Below, one piece after another: positions 1 to 10,680 of a stretch of DNA of 64,000 bases. Made by a program: the position numbers and the translations under genes. This DNA is from Sulfurisphaera tokodaii str. 7 (lineage in GTDB: Archaea; Thermoproteota; Thermoprotei_A; Sulfolobales; Sulfolobaceae). A model generated the notes under the pieces. The model was not told the DNA's origin, ran no database searches, and saw only the letters and a program-made list of their open reading frames with translations. Within the stretch, counting starts at the first letter, position 1. Every line of letters begins with the position of its first letter. Location of the stretch: the NCBI RefSeq assembly GCF_000011205.1, contig NC_003106.2:1116001-1180000 (forward strand). Direction: 5' to 3'.

Positions 1-293
1 CCACCTTCATCCTCACAACTTCATAGCTAGTGGGTGCGTAAAGCACCCACCCCGCTCCGTTCATCCAGCGGTAGACCACGGGCTGGGTCTTCAGCCCATT
101 ACCCCTATCCCTCACCAAGAGTTGCCCTCTGCTCTTGGCTCTTGGGGACTCGGGGATATGTAGTTCTGTGCGGGGACACATATCTTCAGTATGCCCACCT
201 TTGTGGGCTTCCCCGCACTTTATTAATAGTTTTAAGCTAAGATTAAAAACTTTACCCCGCCTTAAAAGGCGAGGCTTGCCCCGCGTTTTGTCA
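1..293 (-). mobile_element. TnpB-derived non-autonomous element, copy 1 (cut by window edge)
   Basis: Read on the minus strand, this stretch is nearly identical to the mini-element at 30073-30428. Both match the two ends of the complete IS200/IS605 element at 41551-43341. The left end (TGACAAAACG followed by a GC-rich hairpin) lies at 284-293, and the rest matches the last part of tnpB. The transposase gene and most of tnpB are missing. Two open frames run through it but are fragments of the parental tnpB, not genes. It probably moves, if at all, using TnpA supplied by a complete element. Confidence 0.85.
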
Positions 294-318
294 TACTACT
301 TGACAGGAACAAAGTTGA

Positions 319-636
319 CAAAAAATATTTATTAAGAGTTTTAATTTTAATGAGAACTCTACGTTTGCGTTTTACGATAATCCTATATTTGATGATTTGT
401 TAGAGAGGATTGTTAGAAAATCTTTTAGGGTGTCATTATCGAAACATGGAAGGAGTTATATGAGTGTTCCTCTGCAGATTGCTGATTACTTTTCCTACTT
501 CTGGTGGGAACTCTTTTCGGGTAAACTAAAAGACTACGTATCTTTTGAGAAAATACTTAGCTTAACCATTAAAGTCGATATTGTAGGTTTAAACAGAAAA
601 ATTTCTCTAACTAAAATACCCGTTGAAAGTACTTAA
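319..636 (+). pseudogene. Gene remnant, C-terminal part, next to mini-element
   Basis: An open frame of about 105 codons begins after an in-frame TGA at 316 and ends at 636. It starts about 25 bases from the mini-element end and lacks a convincing start codon or N-terminus, so it looks like the 3' part of a gene truncated by the insertion. The segment PLQIADYFSYFWWELF (about residues 50-65) recalls the end of DUF3800-type proteins, which carry a similar 'LQIADF' motif. That resemblance is from memory and weak. No function is assigned. Confidence 0.4.
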
Positions 637-958
637 CTATTCACATTATGTTAATCTATGCGTAATCAGATTTAATTAAGGAATATAGCTTGTAAATCTA
701 TTTTTAATAGCAAATAAAATAAGAGAACAAGAAAAACTGAATAGCATTTATAGGAAAATCGCTACATTTTTACATGACGTTGAACAAATCTAAGAAATAT
801 TGTCCTATTTACTGAAAAATTGTTTCTGATAAACTAAATAAAGTAAGGGAATAAATTCAAAGTATTTATTGGTTCATGAAAAAATATTATAATTTTTTAT
901 GGTAAGGGAATTTCCTTAAACTACTAACTGAAGAGTGCCTTATCTAATGCTAAAAAAA
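637..958. other. Gap without intact gene
   Basis: AT-rich DNA. A plus-strand frame around 720-830 reads as a short protein-like stretch (containing IYRKIATFLHDVEQ) broken by several stops, so it may be a decayed small gene. Nothing else is recognisable. Confidence 0.4.
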
Positions 959-1654
959 TTAAGTTTTCTTTACTAAATTATCTAATATTGACTTTATTTG
1001 TCTTTCTAATTTATTAACTCTAAATTCAATATCATCATAATCATCATAAAAACCGTAAAGACCTCCAATTCTTCCGAACATAACTTCCCCTAGGTTCTCA
1101 AGCGAAGGGCTATTTCCTTTCTTAATTACTTTGTAAAGTTTCTGCACTCTCCCAACTCCTATTGGCAAAATCATTATTCCTCCCTCTTTAAGCTGTTCGT
1201 AAGGTTTACAAAGAAGCGTAGGTGCTGTTGCCCAAACGACCACTCTGTCGTAGGGTTTTTCTTCCTCATATCCTAAAGTCCCATCTCCAAGTATAAGTTT
1301 TATATTATTGTAATAAGAGAGGAGTTTGGAAGCATAGTTATACATTTTCTCATTTATTTCTACGCTTACAACTTTATCGACAATTTCAGCAATTAAAGCA
1401 GTATAATATCCTATCCCTGTTCCTATTTCAAGAACCTTCTGTCCCTTATGAAGGTCTAGCTCATCTAGCATAAAAATTCCCAAGTTAAGAGCAGTAGTAT
1501 TTATACCCGGTAGAATAGGCAGAGCTTCGTGTGTATGAGCATATGCATAATCCTTTAAGTTCTCTGGAAGGAATAAAGACCTATCGACTTTATTGAAAGC
1601 TTCAGCTAGCTCCTGAGTCTTAATCTTTCTCAATATTTCCTCTTTTTCACTCAT
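959..1654 (-). CDS. pcm: Protein-L-isoaspartate O-methyltransferase
   Basis: This 231-residue cytoplasmic repair enzyme uses S-adenosylmethionine to methylate isoaspartyl residues that form as proteins age, a frequent damage at high temperature. The SAM-binding motif I is clear (VLEIGTGIGYYTALIAEIV, about residues 73-91), with the GDGTLGYEEEKPYDRVVV segment following as motif II. The substrate region GINTTALNLG sits ahead of motif I as in the family. Length is normal for archaeal members. It is divergent from the GH15 gene, 72 bases apart, so the two promoters share that interval. The assignment is secure at family level. Confidence 0.9.
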   Translation of the reverse strand: MSEKEEILRKIKTQELAEAFNKVDRSLFLPENLKDYAYAHTHEALPILPGINTTALNLGIFMLDELDLHKGQKVLEIGTGIGYYTALIAEIVDKVVSVEINEKMYNYASKLLSYYNNIKLILGDGTLGYEEEKPYDRVVVWATAPTLLCKPYEQLKEGGIMILPIGVGRVQKLYKVIKKGNSPSLENLGEVMFGRIGGLYGFYDDYDDIEFRVNKLERQIKSILDNLVKKT

Positions 1655-1697
1655 ATATTAACTACTGAATTAACGAAAATAAAGGTTTTAGGAAAGG

Positions 1698-1708
1698 TAT
1701 TTATTTTA
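1698..1708 (+). promoter_or_regulatory. TATA-like box of the GH15 gene
   Basis: The sequence TATTTATTTTA is centred about 24 bases upstream of the GTG at 1727. That is the spacing expected for a leaderless archaeal transcript starting at or near the start codon. Confidence 0.5.
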
Positions 1709-1726
1709 CAAACTAGAATTTCATAC

Positions 1727-3442
<1,716 letters not shown>

Positions 3443-3501
3443 TTACTAGCGAAAGTAAAGAGTTAAATCTTCAAACAGAAATTCTTTGCCTTTGCGTCTA
3501 A

Positions 3502-3879
3502 TTATGAAAGCATAAATAACTTGAGATTTTTATATTCCTCTTTTATTCTTAGGAAATCTGTGTCTTTAGTTACAAGGGTTAAATCTCTATTAATAGCTTG
3601 AGAAGCTATTAATATGTCAAAAGATCCTATTAGCATTCCTTTATCTCTCAATCTTTTATAAATCCTTGAGGCTATCAGAGAATCTTTTAAGGTAATGCTT
3701 AAAATTTTAAATGCTGATAGAAAATCTAATATTTTATTTTCATTAATTTTACCTAATAATATCTCATATGCACTTAATGAGCTAACATAAAAATCTTCAG
3801 CCTTATCTAGAATTTCTTTTGCCTTTTTGTTTCCCTTTAAATATTCAATAATTGCTGAGCTTTCTAGCAATATCTTCAT
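3502..3879 (-). CDS. vapC: VapC-type PIN-domain toxin
   Basis: This 125-residue PIN-domain protein is a predicted RNase toxin. The later conserved acidic positions are present: Glu in SAYEILLG, Asp in SFDILIASQA and Asp in KDTDFL. The first catalytic position, normally Asp in 'LDTSA', is Glu here (LLESSAII, residue 6). That is a conservative but unusual change, and it could weaken activity. The gene overlaps the 3' end of the upstream antitoxin gene by 35 bases, the usual antitoxin-toxin order. Confidence 0.85.
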   Translation of the reverse strand: MKILLESSAIIEYLKGNKKAKEILDKAEDFYVSSLSAYEILLGKINENKILDFLSAFKILSITLKDSLIASRIYKRLRDKGMLIGSFDILIASQAINRDLTLVTKDTDFLRIKEEYKNLKLFMLS

Positions 3880-4084
3880 CAGTCCTCTTCCTCATTTCTT
3901 CAATTTCTTTAGCTAACCCCCTTGCTTCTTCCTCATTGAGAATTCCAAAGTATTTTTCAATCTTTTTCCTTCTCACACTTAATGATTCCTCTATTAGTTC
4001 TTCAATTATTTCACTAAAGCTTTTATCACCTTTAATCTCAAGGAGTTTCTTATATACGTCATCCCTTATCATTATGGTTTTCAT
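3845..4084 (-). CDS. vapB: VapB-type antitoxin
   Basis: This is a small antitoxin with an N-terminal ribbon-helix-helix (MKTIMIRDDVYKKLLEI, then SFSEIIEELIEES) and a charged C-terminal tail that should wrap the VapC next door. The frame is open from an ATG at 4099, but the ATG at 4084 (MKTIMI) matches the usual start of the family, so I prefer it. The gene overlaps vapC, implying co-transcription and autoregulation of the pair. An ORF on the opposite strand over the same bases is a shadow. Confidence 0.85.
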   Translation of the reverse strand: MKTIMIRDDVYKKLLEIKGDKSFSEIIEELIEESLSVRRKKIEKYFGILNEEEARGLAKEIEEMRKRTDEDIARKLSNY

Positions 4085-4185
4085 ATATGCTATATACATA
4101 CTATAGGTAATAAGCTTACTGGTGAGTTGTTAGAAAGAAAGGTCTAATGAGTATTTTTGGATAAAACTGCTATTGAAGAGATTCT

Positions 4186-4857
4186 TTATTGTTCCCTAAT
4201 AATATTCTTATCGTGTATATATTGGAGAGCTTTTCTCCAATCTTTTTCATATGCTTCTGATAATTTTATGAAATTAGGGTCTTCTATCACTTTCTTAATA
4301 GCATCTACGTTCACGTTATTAATAATACCTTTTTCTTTAAGTTCTAGGATCAAATATACTACGTTGACCTTGATGTGTATATTAAGTGGCTGTTCAAGCA
4401 ACTCAGTAAGATAATCTTTATCTGGTTTTTCAATTAATCCTACTTCCAAGAAGTAAGGGAGTAAGCTCCATGCACTTATTCTCGTTAAAGGATCTGATCT
4501 TAGGGATTTTTCAAAGTATTCTATGTTCGACTTAAGTAAATCCAAGGATATTATTCTCTCTTTCCATAAATCATATGCTATCCACCAGGCGTTTATATCT
4601 CCTTCTCTCAATGCCCTTACTAGCTTTTTCTCATCATATTCATTTTTATCTATTATATTAAGCTTTATTAATTGAGGTAGCATTTGCCATGCATGCAAAG
4701 CTATGTCTATGTCTTCATCCTCTAATAATTCTAAAAAGTATTCCTTATACGATTTAAGATCTATGGATTTATATAATAAGTCTGCTTTTCTCCACCCATC
4801 TAATCTATCATATTTATTATTTGAAGTTAGTAATTGTTCGTAGAATCTTTTGTCCAT
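4186..4857 (-). CDS. Alpha-helical repeat protein, unknown function
   Basis: This 223-residue soluble protein is not recognised as a family. It is predicted almost wholly helical, with recurrent units of roughly 35-45 residues that contain Trp and Leu pairs (for example HAWQMLPQLIKLNII, NAWWIAYDLWKERII, SAWSLLPYFLEVGLI). The pattern suggests a HEAT/ARM-like solenoid used for protein or nucleic-acid binding. It stands alone between vapBC and the sulfur oxygenase reductase gene, separated from the latter by a divergent promoter region. Confidence 0.6.
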   Translation of the reverse strand: MDKRFYEQLLTSNNKYDRLDGWRKADLLYKSIDLKSYKEYFLELLEDEDIDIALHAWQMLPQLIKLNIIDKNEYDEKKLVRALREGDINAWWIAYDLWKERIISLDLLKSNIEYFEKSLRSDPLTRISAWSLLPYFLEVGLIEKPDKDYLTELLEQPLNIHIKVNVVYLILELKEKGIINNVNVDAIKKVIEDPNFIKLSEAYEKDWRKALQYIHDKNIIREQ

Positions 4858-5006
4858 AAATAATATGTGTAATTGTGGGCTAATATGTTTATCTATTAAA
4901 TTTGAAATAAACTAAGTCAACAAAAAAATATATTTATAAAATTCTGTAGATGAGGAAAATACTTACTTTAACAGAGTTAAATGAAAAAGAATAACGTGTT
5001 TATTAA

Positions 5007-5015
5007 CTTTAAATC
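5007..5015 (+). promoter_or_regulatory. TATA-like box of the sor gene
   Basis: CTTTAAATC is centred about 26 bases upstream of the ATG at 5037, consistent with a leaderless transcript. A second TATA-like stretch near 4930 lies about 100 bases upstream and could serve a longer leader. Confidence 0.5.
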
Positions 5016-5036
5016 AAAATAATGTAATGACCAAAT

Positions 5037-5972
5037 ATGCCGAAACCATATGTAGCAATAAACATGGTAGAAGTAAGAAATGATCCTAAAACGTTAGAAC
5101 TTTTTGGAAAAGTAGGACCTAAAGTATGCATGGTCACAGCAAGACATCCAGGGTTTGTGGGATTCCAAAATCATGTACAGATAGGTGTAGTACCTCTAGG
5201 GACTAGATGGGGAGGTGCTAAAATGGAAATGAGCCAAGAAATGCACAGCTTGATGTTAATGCAATATACCTTTTGGAAGAATTGGAAAGATCATGAGGAA
5301 ATGCATAAACAGAACTGGGCTAATCTCTTTAGGTTATGTCTACAATGTGCAGACCAAATGATTTGGGGACCTTATGAACCTTTATATGAAATAGTTTATG
5401 CCAATATGCCTCTTAATACAGAAATGACGGATTTCACAGTTATGGTAGGTAAGAAGTTTGCCGCTGGAGAAGCTGTATCTATTCCTCCAATTTCTCAACC
5501 TTACGGAAAGAGAGTTGTTGCCTTCGGAGAGCATATAGTAAAAGAGGGATTAGAGAATCAATTTGAGGAATATGCTATAAAAACTCTTGAAGCTTTCAGA
5601 TCGGCTCCAGGATTCCTAGGAGGGATGATACTTAAAGAGATTGGAGTATCACCTTTAGGAAGTTTACAACTAAACGCAAAAGGATTTCATCAAATATTAG
5701 AGACAGCTAACGGAATGGATGTACCAGAACCAGTAACAATTTATGAAGCTCCAGAATTCAGAAATAGACCTCAGAGGTATATTGTTCATACAGAGTGGAG
5801 TGATACTAATGCACTTATGTTCGGTCTTGGGAGAGTATTGATATACCCAGAGGTAAGGCAAATCCACGATAAAGTACTAGATACATTAGTATATGGACCT
5901 TACATAAGAGTATTGAATCCAATGATGGAGGGAACGTACTGGAGAGAGTACCTGAATGAATATCATTTATAA
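5037..5972 (+). CDS. sor: Sulfur oxygenase reductase
   Basis: This 311-residue cytoplasmic enzyme uses O2 to disproportionate elemental sulfur to sulfite, thiosulfate and sulfide, the first step of sulfur oxidation in Acidianus and relatives. It assembles as a hollow 24-mer. All residues known from the A. ambivalens enzyme are in register: the essential Cys31 (VCMVTARH), iron ligands His86 and His90 (DHEEMH) and Glu114 (GPYE), and Cys101 and Cys104. The C-terminus [19 protein letters not shown] is also family-typical. It is a single-gene unit: the upstream gene is divergent and the downstream gene convergent. Identification is very secure. Confidence 0.97.
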   Translation: MPKPYVAINMVEVRNDPKTLELFGKVGPKVCMVTARHPGFVGFQNHVQIGVVPLGTRWGGAKMEMSQEMHSLMLMQYTFWKNWKDHEEMHKQNWANLFRLCLQCADQMIWGPYEPLYEIVYANMPLNTEMTDFTVMVGKKFAAGEAVSIPPISQPYGKRVVAFGEHIVKEGLENQFEEYAIKTLEAFRSAPGFLGGMILKEIGVSPLGSLQLNAKGFHQILETANGMDVPEPVTIYEAPEFRNRPQRYIVHTEWSDTNALMFGLGRVLIYPEVRQIHDKVLDTLVYGPYIRVLNPMMEGTYWREYLNEYHL

Positions 5973-6200
5973 CCCTTTATTAGAACTATGTAGTAAGTAA
6001 TGAAATAAAGTAAAATATAATTATTTTTATTATCTAATTAATGAGAACTAATTTATTATTAATGATTAAAACTCATTTTCTATGATGTGAACTCGTAAAA
6101 TATTAAAATTAGCCGGTTATATGATAATGCTTATAGACGAAATATTCACGCCTCTAAAGATTTGATCTTTTAATTACATGAACAAATAAAAAAATTTAAC

Positions 6201-7784
6201 TTAGATATACCACGTTAGTTCTTCAGTATTCATTACAAATCTTATATATGGCATTGAGTAATATAGTAGATCAAGATTGTGTGTTTGTAATCCATAATTC
6301 ATCATCATATAACCAACAATAGATGGTCCATCGAAATAAGCTGCTGCATTTTCAAGTATTTGTGTCTCATTAGCCATATAAGAGTATATTGAATTTAGTA
6401 CTACAGCTTGGTCTGTTGAATTAAGTTGCTTTAGGAAGTAGTCTCTAAATTGAATAGCCATCATCGCATAATAATTTGTAAAGAAACCAAAGTCATATAT
6501 TACATTTGGATTTCTATAGATTTGAATTAGTAAAGTGATGTTTCCATAATGGGAGTTAGTTACAGCATCTAGGTACTCTGCTGCATATAAATCAGTCAAG
6601 AATGCGTTATATAACCCTTGATAAAATCCATATGGCGTTATTGTTGGTCCTACATTAATTGATAAACTTAAAGCAGCCCATGCATTTGCGAGTATTTGTT
6701 CCGTTATATTTCCATGTGATAAATACGCTGCCTCTGATGCTGTTTCAATTTTCCATAAATTGCTTAAGGTACTTGCATTATTGATTGCCTCTTGCACTTC
6801 TAAAGATAAGTTGTAGTAAGGTTGATATAAGATCTGTATTGCTTCTACTGCTGGGTTAGGTAAGAAATAGAATGCCGTATAATTTCCTTCATTTGCTAAT
6901 TTCTGTGCTTCACTCCAATACTTTTGAGCTAATTGCTTAGCCGTTACATTAGTACTGCTGTTGTAAAGTTGCTGGTAAAGATGTTCTAGATATAGATAAC
7001 CAATACTAAAGTTTATTGGAAAGTCTATGTAACCAGAAGGAGTTGGTAATTTACTTCCAGTGGTTATCTGGTATATTTGAGGTATTGAAGAAACCGTGTA
7101 GAGCACTTCATGGTGTTCTTTTGCAAATTGTAAAGCCATTTGGTAATTTTGACCTTCAGCTAATGCCATCATTTGAGGTACTACGAGATAATAAATCCCT
7201 CCTTGGTATAATTGTACAATTCTTTGGTAAACTACACCGGTTGAATACATATAACCTTCCAAACCAACATCACCTAAGAAGTACAATGATTTATTTAGTT
7301 CTGATTGTTGATTTAACATTGAAGCTAGATACATTACAGTTGCAGAATCTGTTTTCACAGCACCAGGTACGTTAATACAATAAGGCGAGTTAATGTATAA
7401 GTAGTAATTATATTCTGTTAATGGTTGATAAGCTAACATAGAAGCTATCACTGCAGCACCTTTAGCGCCAGCTAAATAACCATTTCCAGATAGGTATGGG
7501 TTTCCTATAAAAACTAAACCCTCTCCCGGTGTAACGTAGGCGTATTGAGAAGCAATAGTATGGTCTGGAAATACGGGATTAATCAGATAATCCTCGCCAT
7601 TACCTAAATTTGCTGGATCAGAAACTGGAGAAGGAACAACTTGCTCTATTGTTTTTGTTACAGTTGTTGTAGTACTAGTGGCATTACCATTCTCTGTTTT
7701 ACCTACTAAATACCCACTTATTCCTGCAACTATTATAAGTATAGTTAATATAGCAATTAAAATATTTTTATTCATTTTTATCAT
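6201..7784 (-). CDS. Secreted or membrane-anchored protein of unknown function
   Basis: This 527-residue protein has an N-terminal hydrophobic segment (about 6-28: [21 protein letters not shown]) followed by a Thr/Ser-rich linker, a typical membrane anchor or signal for a cell-surface protein. The rest is rich in Tyr, Asn and Ala with many N-glycosylation sequons and long helical stretches. I do not recognise a domain. It is followed 20 bases away, on the same strand and upstream in transcription order, by a polytopic membrane protein (7805-8872), so the two probably form an operon. Its position 230 bases from sor, tail to tail, may be chance. The start may be the second Met (MNKN). Confidence 0.75.
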   Translation of the reverse strand: MIKMNKNILIAILTILIIVAGISGYLVGKTENGNATSTTTTVTKTIEQVVPSPVSDPANLGNGEDYLINPVFPDHTIASQYAYVTPGEGLVFIGNPYLSGNGYLAGAKGAAVIASMLAYQPLTEYNYYLYINSPYCINVPGAVKTDSATVMYLASMLNQQSELNKSLYFLGDVGLEGYMYSTGVVYQRIVQLYQGGIYYLVVPQMMALAEGQNYQMALQFAKEHHEVLYTVSSIPQIYQITTGSKLPTPSGYIDFPINFSIGYLYLEHLYQQLYNSSTNVTAKQLAQKYWSEAQKLANEGNYTAFYFLPNPAVEAIQILYQPYYNLSLEVQEAINNASTLSNLWKIETASEAAYLSHGNITEQILANAWAALSLSINVGPTITPYGFYQGLYNAFLTDLYAAEYLDAVTNSHYGNITLLIQIYRNPNVIYDFGFFTNYYAMMAIQFRDYFLKQLNSTDQAVVLNSIYSYMANETQILENAAAYFDGPSIVGYMMMNYGLQTHNLDLLYYSMPYIRFVMNTEELTWYI

Positions 7785-7804
7785 TTAAAGATGATTTAAT
7801 TTGT

Positions 7805-8872
7805 TTAAAAATTTTTACCCAAATCTCTAATTGAGTTGAATGAATGTTTCCTTTTACTATACACTGAAATTCCTATTAAAATAGATAAGATCAATGCACC
7901 TATTGCCTCGTAGAGAAGGTATCCCTTTGATGTTGTTATAACATTATATTCACCGTAAATAAAGAGGAATAAAGCTATACTACCCAAAATCTTAATCTTT
8001 AATGAGTTAAAATACTTAAACACTGACAAAAATGACAAGAATAAGCTTACGTAAAGTAGTGCCACTGAAGGGACTATTAGAGTATTGTAGAACAGAGTAT
8101 AGTTTAGATTACCTATTCCAACTAGTGGAATTGATGCAATTGCTAGATATTTCACTATATTTTCCCTTTGTAAGCCAGAAAGTAAGTTTTTGATCATGAG
8201 GAATTCTGCCATAATGAGACCGAAATTTCCTATAGCCTCTCCATAAACAGCTAGGCTAGAGGGTGATAGGAATGAACTATAAAATAACATGGTACCACCT
8301 ATAAGTACAGAATAGAGAATATAGTTAGAAAACCTTTTATCAGCCTTTATGAATGTTGATAAAGTTATGCAAACTATTATAACAGATGATGAAAGAATAT
8401 CAAGGAATAGTGAAGGAATTGGAGGCGTTACACCTAATCCCAATTTCCAGCCGAAGGGTAATGCTAGTGCAAGCTGTGAAAAAGCGATAATTGGGAAAAT
8501 ATAGTAAAAGTTTGTAAGTAATGCTACGACTATTATTACTTCTACCATTAGAGAGATTATAACAGCTGTAATCCCGTCTAAGTTAAGTACGTAATAAGGT
8601 ATATAAATCGCAGTATAAATTGTGTAAGGGTAATAACTTCCCAGCCAACTTGCTAAGAACATATATCCTACAAGTGGGTGGAAATCTTGTGCATAAGCAT
8701 ATAATCCTTTATAATCCCATTTAACGTTTACAAGTAAATAAGTTAAATATGCTATTACAAAGACTAGTAGAAATGTGGGTAATGCCACATAAATAGATAG
8801 GTGAGTTGTTGCTAAAATTGCCGGTGCTATTGTCGAAAAAATTACAGAGAAAATTATAATTTCATTTTTCAT
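7805..8872 (-). CDS. Polytopic membrane protein, unknown function
   Basis: This 355-residue protein consists of about ten hydrophobic membrane segments with very short loops. No transporter signature is recognised. It is transcribed just ahead of the anchored surface protein at 6201-7784 (20-base gap), suggesting the two act together in the membrane. The last about 20 residues are basic (KRKHSFNSIRDLGKNF) and should be cytoplasmic. The upstream neighbour at 8898 ends 25 bases before the start, so the three-gene run 10199 to 6201 could be one transcript. Confidence 0.75.
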   Translation of the reverse strand: MKNEIIIFSVIFSTIAPAILATTHLSIYVALPTFLLVFVIAYLTYLLVNVKWDYKGLYAYAQDFHPLVGYMFLASWLGSYYPYTIYTAIYIPYYVLNLDGITAVIISLMVEVIIVVALLTNFYYIFPIIAFSQLALALPFGWKLGLGVTPPIPSLFLDILSSSVIIVCITLSTFIKADKRFSNYILYSVLIGGTMLFYSSFLSPSSLAVYGEAIGNFGLIMAEFLMIKNLLSGLQRENIVKYLAIASIPLVGIGNLNYTLFYNTLIVPSVALLYVSLFLSFLSVFKYFNSLKIKILGSIALFLFIYGEYNVITTSKGYLLYEAIGALILSILIGISVYSKRKHSFNSIRDLGKNF

Positions 8873-8897
8873 GAGTATAAGTTACGATAAAGTATTA

Positions 8898-10199
8898 TTA
8901 AGTGTTTTCCCGAATTAAATCCTCTAAAATTTTCATGGCAGCGTTTCTACCAGGAATCCCAGTTACTTGACCACCTGGATATGTGCCAGAGCCCGTAATA
9001 TAAAGATTCTTTATAGGAGTTGTATAACCCCAACCCTTTACGGGTCTATCATCAAACATAAACTCTGGAGTCATTGGCATATGGTTCATATCACCAAAAG
9101 GTGCTAAATACTCTTTTTCAAGTTTATCAGCCGTAAGTAGGTCGATGTGAATTACGCTTTCTTCTTTTACCTTAAAGAAATCCTTAATTTCCTCAATATC
9201 ACCACCCATGCTGGTTATCACATGGCATCCTAGTGAAGGATCAACAGCTGAAGGAATAGTTACTTCTCCAAAAGGTAACGTGAAGAGAGAGTCGAGATTA
9301 TCCTTCATAAAGTCTGGTACTTTAGGTGCTTCTTTTAGTAATAAGGTCCATCTTCTCCACCCTGGTATAAAATTCGGATGATAAACTCTTATCATACCGT
9401 TAGTTAATCTATTTAGTAGAACTGGGCTCCCAGCATGTAGTACTACTTTACTTTGAATTACTTTACCGTTGTTAATAGATACACCTTCAGCTTTTCCATT
9501 CTTTATTACAATTTCTTCAACTCTGGTATCATACATAAAATCTACACCTAGTTTCTTAGCATTCTCCTCTAAGACTTTTCCTACACTTCCCATTCCACCT
9601 TTAACAATTCTCCACTCCAGACTAAAATAGTAAGCCATTATATAAGCTGGTAAATTAAACATGAATGCATAGGCTAAAGCCTCATGAAACTTATTATCAA
9701 GATATTCTGAGAGAACTTTTCTTGTAGGTTCAAGGAATATCTCTAACTCTGTGCTTTCAACTGCTTTTTTGAAGTCGTCAATAGAAGGGGGCTTAGTAAC
9801 GAAAAGAAATTTTTCCTCAACAATTCTCTTTAGTTTGAAAATTAACCTATCTAACTTTTCGTATTTGTACTCTCCATGTTTTCTGAACTCTTCAATTCTT
9901 TTCTTTTCATCTCTCCACAGATATAATACTTCACCATCTTCAGTTAAAAATATGTCAGCGAAAGGAGAGTCTATAACTGGGAAGTAAATTCCCAATTCCT
10001 CCTCAATCCTTTTAGGGAATAGACCTAAAACATATGAGGCTTTACTATATTTTAACCCTTTGTACTCTGCAGTATCAGCCATTCCACCCGGTTTACTCCT
10101 AGCTTCTATAACAAGGACTTTTAACCCATGTTTTGCTAAGTAGTTTGCTGAGACTAAACCGTTATGTCCTGCACCTATGATGATAACATCATAGTTCAT
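8898..10199 (-). CDS. CrtI/phytoene-desaturase-like FAD-dependent oxidoreductase
   Basis: This 433-residue flavoprotein has the N-terminal dinucleotide-binding motif DVIIIGAGHNGLVSANYLAKHG (GxGxxG) followed by the acidic strand end VLVIEAR. It has the C-terminal second FAD motif NLYITGSGTYPGGQVTGIPGRNAA, the arrangement found in phytoene desaturase/amine-oxidase-like enzymes. The substrate cannot be read from sequence. Carotenoid or isoprenoid desaturation is possible, but no carotenoid genes lie nearby. It heads the probable operon with the two membrane/surface proteins downstream. Confidence 0.8.
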   Translation of the reverse strand: MNYDVIIIGAGHNGLVSANYLAKHGLKVLVIEARSKPGGMADTAEYKGLKYSKASYVLGLFPKRIEEELGIYFPVIDSPFADIFLTEDGEVLYLWRDEKKRIEEFRKHGEYKYEKLDRLIFKLKRIVEEKFLFVTKPPSIDDFKKAVESTELEIFLEPTRKVLSEYLDNKFHEALAYAFMFNLPAYIMAYYFSLEWRIVKGGMGSVGKVLEENAKKLGVDFMYDTRVEEIVIKNGKAEGVSINNGKVIQSKVVLHAGSPVLLNRLTNGMIRVYHPNFIPGWRRWTLLLKEAPKVPDFMKDNLDSLFTLPFGEVTIPSAVDPSLGCHVITSMGGDIEEIKDFFKVKEESVIHIDLLTADKLEKEYLAPFGDMNHMPMTPEFMFDDRPVKGWGYTTPIKNLYITGSGTYPGGQVTGIPGRNAAMKILEDLIRENT

Positions 10200-10275
10200 A
10201 AATCTTTAATCGAGTAGGAAGGTAAAATATTCAACTTAGAACAAAATATTTTAAGCGTGGAATCGAGATTTAATT

Positions 10276-10680
10276 ATGCCAATCCCGCTTATAACTATTG
10301 ATCTAGTATTAGAGGATATAAAAGAAGAGCTAAGAAAGAGAGGGAAGAATACTCCTAACGCTAGTGTCTCCCTCGTTGATTATTTACCAGACACAGTATT
10401 AGCTTACGTAAGGGCTGGTGATTACACGATTTATGTAAATAAACAACAATATTTAAGGGCTAAGAGGGCAGGATATGAATATGAATACTTATTCGTCATA
10501 CTACTTCACGAATACTTACACTTAATTGGTATTGCCGATGAGAGAGAAGTTAGAAGGATTGATATGGAAATAGTTGAGGAAAAATTCGGAAAAGAAAGTT
10601 TAGCTTATAGAATTGCAATGGAATTAGCGGATCCTAGAGATATCAGGGAACCAGGATTAAGACCCCACACCTATATTTAA
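10276..10680 (+). CDS. Small HExxH zinc-metalloprotease-like protein
   Basis: This 134-residue soluble protein contains a clear zinc-binding HExxH motif (ILLHEYLHLIGI, about residues 76-87). An acidic residue downstream (IADEREVRR) could be the third ligand. It is short for a protease and lacks a signal peptide, so it is a minimal cytoplasmic metallopeptidase-like protein whose substrate is unknown. It is divergent from the FAD oxidoreductase (76-base interval). Its stop codon overlaps the end of the convergent MFS gene by 4 bases. Confidence 0.75.
   Translation: MPIPLITIDLVLEDIKEELRKRGKNTPNASVSLVDYLPDTVLAYVRAGDYTIYVNKQQYLRAKRAGYEYEYLFVILLHEYLHLIGIADEREVRRIDMEIVEEKFGKESLAYRIAMELADPRDIREPGLRPHTYI

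Noticed and set aside
34-335. Two small ORFs at the left edge, and their twins at 30019-30412
   Set aside because: They run antisense or out of frame through the tnpB-derived mini-elements and are duplicated with them. They are not genes.
7016-7375. 119-codon plus-strand ORF
   Set aside because: Fully inside the minus-strand surface protein gene. Its composition is that of a shadow frame.
5037-10199. A single sulfur-metabolism operon from sor to the FAD oxidoreductase
   Set aside because: sor is on the opposite strand, convergent with the others, so they cannot share a transcript.
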